Assembly: GCA_036924285.1 (NCBI GenBank) | Contig: JAYKYS010000023.1 | Location: forward strand, 1,612,001 to 1,676,000 | Length of the DNA: 64,000 bases | Source: Asterella californica | Taxonomy: Eukaryota; Streptophyta; Marchantiopsida; Marchantiales; Aytoniaceae | Direction: 5' to 3' | In this document: piece by piece, positions 55,381 through 64,000 of the stretch | Layout: each line of letters starts with the position of its first letter | Numbering within the stretch: the first letter of the stretch is position 1 | Position numbers and translations under genes: made by a program | The notes under the pieces: generated by a model | Seen by the model: only the letters and a program-made list of their open reading frames with translations | What the model was told of the DNA's origin: nothing | The model's database searches: none

Positions 55381-58214
55381 TTCGAGACAAAGTAATTTAT
55401 TACATTTAATAAAACATTCAGAACAAAAAGTTATTTTTTCTTCAAAATCTATTCTTATGTGTTCATATAAAAAGAATTCTTAAGTTGCTTAATAGTAAAC
55501 ACATTAAAATGTGAATTTAAATAGCTGTAATGTTTGAATAAATCATTCAGTTTTAAAATTTTTGATATATCGGGTTATATCATCGATATCACTTATTAGA
55601 ATTGATAAGTATTTATTATAGATGATGACTATATATGGTTGGATAAACAAGTCAAAGTGAACCCAAAGCTACAAAAATCATCTTTCTCTGACCATGTTCA
55701 CATGCTTTGTATCTCATGCATCTTGTTGACTAAGGTAGTTAGCTGCAGTTAAGGGAGGCTAAGTTTGTTGGATGAGTTATATAATGACATGAAAAAATTA
55801 TAAGAATGGATCATCTTCTTTAAAGAGCTACTATTTTGTTTCAAACCTATAAATTAATATATATTCTATTAAAATAAAACCACCATCAACTGATATCTTT
55901 GAAAAAATTTTGAGTGCTTTCTAATGAGATCAATTCATTGGATTATGAGAGATTTAGAGTTACATGGATTTGAAATTTACAGAATGTCTTAGGATATGAA
56001 ATTAAAATTATGTGAGGGCTCATAGGAGTTACTCTTGAGAGCGAGTGAATGAACTTTGACTCATCTTATCTGAGTTATAAGACTCGGTTGAAGAAGTTGT
56101 TAGTATCAGTGGAAAGATCTCTCCAATGATAGAAAAAGTGGATGATTTACATGAATAAGGAGGGAGCTAAAATATTTTGAAGTTGAGGGGTGTTTAGATC
56201 AAGGTGGCAAATCTGGGAGGTCTTGAGTCGATTAACATACGGAGAGGATTTTCTATATTATTTTTGTGTGTTCATAACTTTGTGTAGAGTGATATGTTGG
56301 AATCACACAAGATATTGTTAGAATCGAAAATTTGAGTACTTTCCGTTTGATATATATACAACTTGTATTTAAGAGATTGAATGACCGGTTTCTAAAGGAG
56401 AAGGTTGTAAACTTAGTGGCATAATCTTTTGTAGGGAGGTATGTTTTAAAGAATTTGGGTATTGCTGCGAAGAAGTTTCTGAGGACTATGCAACCGAATG
56501 ATAGATTAGGGATAAGAGCTTGATAATGTGCAAATCTGCGTTACTTAGCATCTTTAAAAAATGACACATGGCAAAAAGAGATAATTTCATAAAAACTATA
56601 AAAGCTCAAGAGTTTGGTGGAAATTTATAGAGTACTTTGGGGACTGACGTCAAGAGGATATCGATCTTTTTGTCATTTTCTGATGTGGATCGAGATCAAA
56701 TTAGGTTAGAACTTTTATTTTATGGGAAGTAGTTGACGATAATCAACTTGCAAGTAAGTAAATCTATGCAAGGTTATCTATGAGAGAAGAAGTGTTAGAC
56801 ACTTTAGAAGAGAGTTGGCTATAATATACTTATGCGGATAAATACATCATGAGTTTGATGACTTTGGGAGCCATAATGGTTCATATGAGTGTATGTATGT
56901 TCGTGTCTGTAAAAAGTTTTGTCTAGTTGAACAATTTTTGCTAAGTGCTTTCACATTTGGGAAAAAGATGTGGTGATTTTTCTCACTCGTAAGTAGATTT
57001 CTATAATTTTTATCATTATGTTGGAAAGCTCTCGTTGAGGGTCATCTTCTTGGCTTTCGAGATCAGGATTTTGAATGATTTGGAAAAAAACAGCCATCCT
57101 TTCTTCATGAGGTTATAACTAAGTGCGGACATGTCCATTTTGGGAGAAATTGGTATCGTTGGGGGGCATTTTATGGTGTCTTGCCAATGAACTTTAATGG
57201 TTTGGACTTTCAAACAATATAGAAGGAAGTGAAGATGATTTGTTCCTTGCTCGTAAGTAGTTCCCCATTAGTACTTTTAGAAAGACCAAGCTTTTGTTTG
57301 GAATGTCGGTCTACAGACATGTTGGTATTATATATAAACATTTCTTGAGCCATTTTTTCGACCTAGCTATGGAATAGTTGTATTTAGAAGAGTTGAGTTG
57401 ACACCACAAACTCTAGAAGTTAGTTTGTAAAGTTTGTTCATACAGAGATGACATAAAAATGTTAACAAATCAATTTTATAAATACAATTTTACGTCCTAC
57501 TTCATTCTTGTCCACTTGAGAGCGTGTTTTACAAAACCAGACACCGGTGCTATCTTGGACACACTTCGTGCCAGTTCATGCTACGTATTTTATATGTCAT
57601 CGACTCACTTCAGAAACATCATAATGCAAGTCATGACCAAAGTCCAACGTTTGATGCAGTCTAGGTTTGAGTATACAATTTGCCCTACATAATACATGTT
57701 CGCTTTGAAGTACTTCTCATGAAAACAAAAGGCAACCAACTGTAATCGAGTGAGGTAAGGATTTCTGTCTCAAACGAACATATCTGGCATGTACGACCTG
57801 GAGGTTTTAGATGCCATAACATGTAGAGAGTTGAAAGAAAGAGATATAAGAAAACAAAGAAATAAGTAATGAGAAACTAAGCAGAACTAAGAATATAAAG
57901 AGAAACAGAGATAGTCATAATTACTTTATATTTTTTTGTGGGTACTGATAACTTTTTTGGTAAATGTATCTCGTATAGTCATTATCACACAATATATAAG
58001 TATATTCTCACCTAAGAAAATACAAAGACATGTGATTACAACTTTTAACACTGTCACAGCAAAAAACTTCTCTCTCACAAAAATAATACTTTCGTTCTTG
58101 AGACATTGTTACCAGTGTTCATGAAACACTAGACAAGGTTGAGATTCTATGTATTCTTTATACTTAACTTTATTTTTTATACTCATATTATAAGTTTCTT
58201 TTCATTAAATTGAT

Positions 58215-58238
58215 TATATATATATATATATATATATA
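58215..58238. repeat. (TA)12 microsatellite
   Basis: Twelve uninterrupted TA units. Confidence 0.9.
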
Positions 58239-58441
58239 AGAAATCTGTCAATGTACCAGAGAGCGAATATCGTTTACAATACCCGGTGCTGAAATCTATG
58301 ATGATCTACCTATCAATCAGATAAATTGGGTAGATTTCAGAACCGAGCAGATTTGACATTTTGGGCAACAAAAAAACGTTAAATTTTTTTGAACTTTTTC
58401 TTTAATCAACAGTGATCTCACTTTGATGAGTGAATGATCAC

Positions 58442-58475
58442 CGTGATTAGGTATTATAAATGATACCTAATCACG
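58442..58475. repeat. 13-bp perfect hairpin
   Basis: CGTGATTAGGTAT (58,442-58,454) is inverted at 58,463-58,475 with loop TATAAATG. Confidence 0.6.
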
Positions 58476-58910
58476 TTATATTATATTATATATATATCAC
58501 ATGTTATACTTTCTTTCATAATGTGATTATAAATTTACAATCACGAAGCGTTATAGTCACAAAATACAAGGTGACCAAGTACGTGACGATAACGAGGTTT
58601 GAATGTAGTCCATCATTCCTATTGGTTCCGGCTGAGAAGGTCCAATTTACTAGACGACAAGTAAATCTTAGACATCCTCGTCAGAGGATTGGAACTTTTG
58701 CCACCCTTACTGTAGTTGCCGTTACATACTATCATTCTATGTAGTCACGTCCAGTGAAGACAAGTGGGTGTTTGACTCTCGCGGTAGAGAGTGACGGCGA
58801 ATGATATCTCCAAAGTAAAGGACCTTGGTTTCTAAGCGGCGAGTGATGCCACCCTCTGTGTCAATCGAATGTGCACGATACTCATTTTGATCTGCCGGCT
58901 TCTGCGTTCA

Positions 58911-59993
58911 GGTGAGTGGACCCAAAGTGATTCTTGTATGATTACAGTCCGTCTGTGCAGGCCACGACGGATGAGTGTTGAAGATGTTTCCGACTTTTGT
59001 GCAGAAAATCTAGGTCTGATTCTTGTGTAGATTACCTGTCAACGAAGGACTTTTCGTGTCACGTCCGAGTCACTTAGCTGTGCTCTGACATCTCACTGTT
59101 TTGTTGTGCAGGCAGAGCAGAGGAGGCCATCCTCAGTCTTCTAGTATGGCACTAAGGACTCCTTGAATTCTGTCAAGCGTGCTGTTAGGGAAAAGAGGCC
59201 GTAGGGACCTTGGTCTTTTGTCAAAAGAATGCTTGTTCCCCAGTATATGTTCTCTAACTCTTGCAGTAAATGGTTCTCTAACTCTTGCAGAATCGCTGAT
59301 GTACAGTTGCTGATATGGAATGCGTACCTCTGCAGGAGCTAGACCTGAGCTCTTGGAGTATGTGCATCTACTATTGCTCCTCTTGAGCCGCGACGCGGGA
59401 AGTCGATGGCCACGAAGAGAAGACACAGAGGTCTGCTCGCCTTGTATTTGGGGTTCGGGTTTATTTGTCTCCAGCCACCCCGGTCATCCGTCTTGTTACG
59501 GTTGTCGTTAACTAATGGCATCTGCGTTGAAGTCAAACTTTAGCTTATGTCCGATGAATCTTCGGACTCCTCTACCGTTCTACCTTTAGTGCAATCATCC
59601 ATTCTCGTACAGCATGTCACGCCACATGAGGAACAATTCAGCAACTGTCCCAGTGGTCCGAATTTCGTTTTGGAACCATTTCTTACGGTTTGTCAAAGCT
59701 GAAGTTCGGGAACAAGTCGGGTCACCTGAATCGGTTGAATCTATGGACATGTTTGAAACCTCCCCAATAAAGTTCTAAACAGTACGCGGGCTGAAGTTTG
59801 CTCTCTCTGAGCCCTCAAACTTTATGCCCCGTCTGTGGGTAACTAACCGAAGATCTGTTACCGGGCAAAAGGAATATCCGTTCTACTGCCTTCCGACGGC
59901 GCTTGATATTATTTGGAGTTTCCCCTAAGATGAAGCCCGGGAGTAACTTAACCTCTCTCTGTCTTCATTTTGGGGAGAGTGTAAAGTACGAGC
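58911..59993. other. Spacer downstream of cytochrome c6A, with plus-strand splice-like signals
   Basis: On the minus strand this would hold the c6A 3' untranslated region; an AATAAA lies at about 59,460-59,465. On the plus strand there are a donor-like CAG|GTGAGT (near 58,911) and acceptor-like TGTGCAG (59,112) and CTCTTGCAG (59,266 and 59,290, duplicated). A spliced antisense transcript is possible; no coding frame joins these sites. Confidence 0.35.
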
Positions 59994-61583
59994 TCAGTTC
60001 GGCACGTTTCTCCAGCCTTTATCTGCTTGAGATTTCACGAACTCTGCCAGAGCTCGAATCTGATCTTCACCGAGCCTTGGTCCAAACGTGCACTGTCCTC
60101 TTGGGGTACATTTCTCACCATATCCCTGCATCAGGTTTCCAACACATCTTTTAGGAGAGAGGCATATCCCACAAACTCGCTTCTCTAAAACTAACTGGAT
60201 CTTCTGCCCGATCATCACATTAACACAAATTGCAGGTGTGATTGGATGTTCACAAAAGAGGTTCAGTAGAGTTTCATACAGGCATACGATTCTTGCCGTA
60301 ATAGGTGATGTTGTATATACCGTCGACTGAACTAAGGCCATTCCTACAAAGTTAGTAACACCAACCCACCATCAGGACTTAAAAGTAACGACAACCGAGC
60401 AACAGCCATGCTGGATATCAGGACCAGTGTCAACTCTCCTAGGCTTAAAAACAATACCGTGGGAGGGGTAAAATTGAACTTCTTTACCTGTCTAAATCTT
60501 TGTTGAACAACGTTGCACTCTGGACACGGTTACAGAAGATAGGGTCGTCAAATGTCATTCGTGATCAGTTTGCTCTCTGACATATCAAAGCATCACTTAC
60601 TCGCCGGCAAAAAGACATACATTTTGCAGATGGCCGCAGACCTTCCTGAGCTAAACCTTTTGCTGATGGTTGCAGATCTTTCTGAGCTATTCTGAGCTAA
60701 TCATCCATGACCCGTGACAAATCAGAATAACAGAAAAATAGAACACTTAGGCACACTGCTCAACTCATAAGAGTGAATAAGGACTATTGTGGGTTATAAA
60801 CGACATACAGGCTGTAGAACATTGCCGCCTCCACTGTGACATCCCGAACAAGTGCGCCCGAAAAGGGCTCCCACTTCTACTCCATCAAGGGCATTTGCTG
60901 CTGCCACTGGTTTGGCCGTTGGAACACCCGAGAATCAGGATGCATTCTCAGCGCCGTTCAAATATCCAAGTATGGAGATAAATTCAATGCCGTTCCAAAC
61001 AAGTACACGTCCGAATGTATCAACCTCGTATGTAACTTCGGTTAGGTACGTCACTCTCAGCATGTAATCACAGAGTACAGCAACAACATCCACAAATGCT
61101 TATAGCAAGTTGAACGCGCAAGCTTCCAGATGCTTGGAGGCTTCGGAAACCGAAAGCTTTGTGTATCCCACTAACCATTAAAAAGAGTGGACGTGAGCAA
61201 GGCGGCCGTAGCTCCAAATACAGTCACAGTGGATAAAACCTTCGGGAATTCCTCATTCATACTCCACTTGCTGCTGCTGCGTACATCGTCTCCTGCTTGG
61301 CGGCAGTTTCTGACATTCACTAACACGAGAACACAAATAAACCAACTGCAAGAACATTCGAAACAAACATCGCAAGGCATATTAGTCACCAAAACGCCCA
61401 ACGTCTCTACTAAAACTGCAGATTCCCGGGGCTTCACCGCTTACTTGAAGAACTTGGAGCCCTGCTATAATTTGCGGAGACGGATTCATTAACTGGAGAA
61501 AATCCCGATGAATTCAGCGCAATTCGGCCTGCCGATATAGCTGAAGAAGTTGCGACGGTTCCCGCCACCGACGACATCCCCAT
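59994..61583 (-). CDS. Cytochrome c6A, thylakoid lumen, 6 exons, 193 aa
   Basis: Minus-strand exons 61,583-61,445, 61,292-61,176, 60,906-60,809, 60,519-60,488, 60,343-60,280 and 60,125-59,994 join at GT-AG borders with matching phases to 193 codons. Residues 1-60 are a Ser/Ala-rich chloroplast transit peptide. Residues 67-91 (KVLSTVTVFGATAALL...ANA) are a thylakoid transfer segment with an A-x-A cleavage site before Leu92. The mature c-type domain has the haem site CSGCH (Cys105, Cys108, His109), axial Met149 in KNRMP, and the c6A-specific loop EKCTPRGQCTFGPRL, whose Cys156 and Cys162 form a disulfide in Arabidopsis c6A. The end AEFVKSQADKGW matches the family. It is a lumenal low-potential haem protein of uncertain role, not a plastocyanin substitute. 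The start was chosen at 61,583; 61,577 is possible. The first splice acceptor is inferred from phase. Confidence 0.93.
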
Positions 61584-62012
61584 AGCCAAATATACGTGTG
61601 AATCTGGAGCCTGTGATCCTCGAACAGAGCTCGTACTTCTCTTGCTCTGGATAGAATCTGCTTTTCCGTCGCCTAATCTGATTAATTTGGACAAAACCCT
61701 CGATTAGACATCGTTTTCATTTCTCTAATACACCTATTCCAGAATATGTGTTCATTCCACAGAGAATGCTCCACAATCCAACTCCTGCTCTTCTGTGATT
61801 AGGCGGATCCCGCAGCTCGATTCGTACCGTACTCTATCGGACTCTATCCTCATTCGACGAGGTGATGACAGCCCGTCTGTAAATGTTCTGCCAACTGCGA
61901 TTGACGACGTGGTTAGCTATCCGATAAACTACCAACTCCGTCCTCACGTCTACCTATCCGTAATTCTCCGGTCGCAAACAACAATCACATCGACTATTTT
62001 CTGCATAGATTT

Positions 62013-62116
62013 ACTTGACCCCACCCCTATTACGTTTGTTCGACTTGACCCCACCACCTTAAATTTGCTTTACTTGACCACATTTCTGACTGGCAATAGA
62101 AGGTCCAGTAAGTCAA
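62013..62116. promoter_or_regulatory. Cluster of W-box-like TTGACC motifs upstream of cytochrome c6A
   Basis: ACTTGACCCCACC occurs at 62,013 and 62,043 and ACTTGACCACA at 62,072; an inverted TTGACTT core lies near 62,110. They lie 430-530 bp upstream of the c6A start. WRKY factors bind TTGAC(C/T). Regular spacing of 29-30 bp also fits a small tandem repeat. Confidence 0.4.
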
Positions 62117-64000
62117 AATTTCACATCATTAGAGTATAAGAAGTGCAGGTTAGCAATCAGCCATGTATCTAATATAAAATGTTTAATTTGTAAAATATTT
62201 TTATAAAATATTATTAACTTGAATTATTATTATTTTCTCTTGATGCACTGTTTTTATATAACGATAAACTTATTAAATTTACTGTTGTCAGTCAGAGATG
62301 TAATCAAATAACACAAAGATAAAAGAGGTGAAGTAAAACCCGACAAACGTATTAAGGATGAGATCAAGTAAACTTTTACTATTTTCAACTAAACTTTTAC
62401 AAGATATGAATATCGACGGAGTTTGTCGTGATTGAAAATGTCTGAAAAGTTTATCTCACTTGTGCTTCATTAACAAGATAGTACGGTTATAACCCCACCA
62501 AGTCTTTCAATGCCGGATTTTTACGAGATACGTGAGAAAGTTAGGTTGGAGATAAAGTTGTTCACCGCATACGTATCACCGATTTCGAGTTACGCAGCGG
62601 ATTGAAACCGGAACGTATCCATAATTTGTCGCTTCTGAGACATGCTCTAGAAGGATAGGGTTTAGAAAACGGGGGAGATTTTCACGACTTCGCATGAGTT
62701 CACTCTCTCCGCATCGCACTGTTGAGACTACTGCCTGGTGTGGTGACACTACCTTTTCACACGAAAAGAACCCGTATAGAGAACCCGTCATGTCAAGATC
62801 AGGACTCACTAGCTTATCGCAATAATCTTAGATTAAACGTTTTGAAAAACTCGGTGCGGTTAAGCCCTACATCATTATACGATTCTTTGGACATGATATC
62901 TGTCTGAACTATATATGTTAGTTAAAATTTAAATCTATAAAAGCATATAGATTTATAATTTTAGTACATTTTAGTTTGAATTTCCTTATGACATCTTTTG
63001 ATTGAGGACTAAACTTGCATAGTAAAAGCAAATATGATTTGAAATCAAAGAAAAACTCATTTCTTCTGCTTATATCAATCTGTTCACACCCAACTATGGA
63101 AAACAAGTATTTCATATATTTTTTGAACGATATGTTTAGATACCTATACGCTTGTGGTGCTTTGACGTTTTGCAGCTTCGCTTTTGAACGTCATAACTTT
63201 ACAATCGTACAAAATGTCACTATAAAGAAGAAGTCGAAAATTAATGTTTCGATGTAAATATGAGAGTTTCATTCTTATGTTTGGACACTAGATTTATCTC
63301 GATATGACTTCAGTTTACTGGCTGTGAAACCACATATCACAATGTAAGTACAATGATGTTAAACGTCGAGATCAAACAATGACATGTACCTCTCATGATG
63401 TGAAATAAAAAATGTTACTAATGGACCTTCTTTGCCTTCCACCTAAGATGCGCAAGAAAAAACCAAAGCTAACCTAAACCAAGTAAAGCTTCTCTCATTC
63501 TCAAACTAGTTGCAATATCTTTTGTAAGCACATGATCAACTTTGTAATTTCTACTCCAAATACGTACCTTCAAGGTGGACATGGAGAAGAAACCACTATG
63601 AGCTAGGAGGAAGGAAGGAGGATATTCACCCATGTACACTTCAGTTTACATGGGTGTACGTTAAATAACGTCTCAAGTAAATAACGTTATTCTATAATTA
63701 CTGTTCTGGACTTAAACCCCCAGGAGCGCAGCAGCTCGCCCTTCACTTATGGGTTCTCTCCAGACGAGTTGACGATTGCGGGATTGAGTAACATATAATA
63801 TTTATAAATTAATTTAATTTCTTATAATAGCTTAGTAGAATACTCTTTTATAACACTGTACAAGGCCGTGAGGAAGGATATGAGCTATTTATTTGTAGAA
63901 ATGATTATTGAAATTTGCACTATAATATTAACGAGAGAAATACATATTTTCTGTTGAGTTTTGGTTGATAAAGTTACATCTTTCACCTTTTGTTGAGAAA
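62117..64000. other. AT-rich stretch, no gene seen
   Basis: Only short frames on both strands. A 10-bp hairpin CACCCATGTA lies at 63,627-63,656. The final 250 bp resemble the AT-rich intergenic DNA at 32-41 kb in texture (ATAAATTAATTT). Confidence 0.5.

Larger units (their letters stand above)
55381..58910. other. AT-rich gene-poor stretch
   Basis: There is no supportable gene. 56,000-57,400 has the look of long-decayed coding DNA on the plus strand but no motif could be placed. It includes (TA)12 at 58,215-58,238. Confidence 0.45.

Noticed and set aside
61434..61694. Start of cytochrome c6A upstream of 61,583, giving a longer transit peptide
   Set aside because: The frame is open further, but the codons before 61,583 are charged and unlike a transit peptide N-terminus. 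The ATG at 61,583 starts a typical Ser/Ala-rich one.
1..64000. CRISPR arrays, bacterial operons, rRNA genes
   Set aside because: No regularly spaced short repeats with unique spacers and no rRNA-like sequence were seen. The two clear genes are spliced plant nuclear genes.

Overview
This is nuclear DNA of a land plant. Two intact, intron-containing plant genes can be read by joining GT-AG exons. One is an MES11-type alpha/beta-hydrolase of the methylesterase family (49,011-54,044, plus). The other is cytochrome c6A, the thylakoid-lumen protein with a disulfide loop (59,994-61,583, minus). Both have conserved exon phases and no broken frames. The gag remnant at 7.6-9.1 kb resembles, from memory, Ty3/gypsy-like elements of charophytes, bryophytes and lycophytes. 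A non-seed plant is therefore my weak guess; the sequence does not prove it.

Layout. (1) 1-2 kb is AT-rich and is a diverged copy of sequence at 32-41 kb. (2) 2.3-27 kb is nested, decayed repeats. Two families dominate. Family X is a roughly 2 kb LTR (TGTCG...CGACA) with about 157-bp internal tandem repeats. Family Y is a block carrying a coiled-coil reading frame dense in GTCTTC/GAAGAC. Copies C and D of X (19,106-21,102 and 25,115-27,050) look like the two LTRs of one element of about 7.9 kb. It has a polypurine tract before the right LTR and a Y block in place of gag-pol. Y also occurs at 4.0-6.7 kb and 11.2-17.1 kb; the latter is split by a 1.37 kb solo LTR. Two unrelated gag relics lie at 7.6-9.1 kb (plus) and 17.6-18.8 kb (minus). 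(3) 27-32 kb has little coding signal except a possible small Pro/His-rich protein on the minus strand (31,311-31,628). (4) 32-47 kb is AT-rich, full of hairpins and short dispersed motifs. It includes the second copy of the 0-2 kb sequence, split by an insertion of about 5.7 kb (34.15-39.89 kb) with direct repeats at its ends and a decayed multi-exon coding relic. (5) 47.6-54 kb is the MES11-like gene. (6) 54-59 kb is gene-poor and AT-rich. (7) 59.9-61.6 kb is cytochrome c6A. (8) 62-64 kb is AT-rich with nothing I can call.

The two real genes are not an operon or pathway pair; they are unlinked housekeeping-type genes in repeat-rich DNA. The most interesting signals are: an MES11-like protein whose catalytic serine is replaced by asparagine; a near-perfect 134-nt hairpin within a diverged repeat array in its intron 2; a nested non-autonomous retroelement carrying a coiled-coil gene; and a segmental duplication in which one copy later gained a perfect fold-back.
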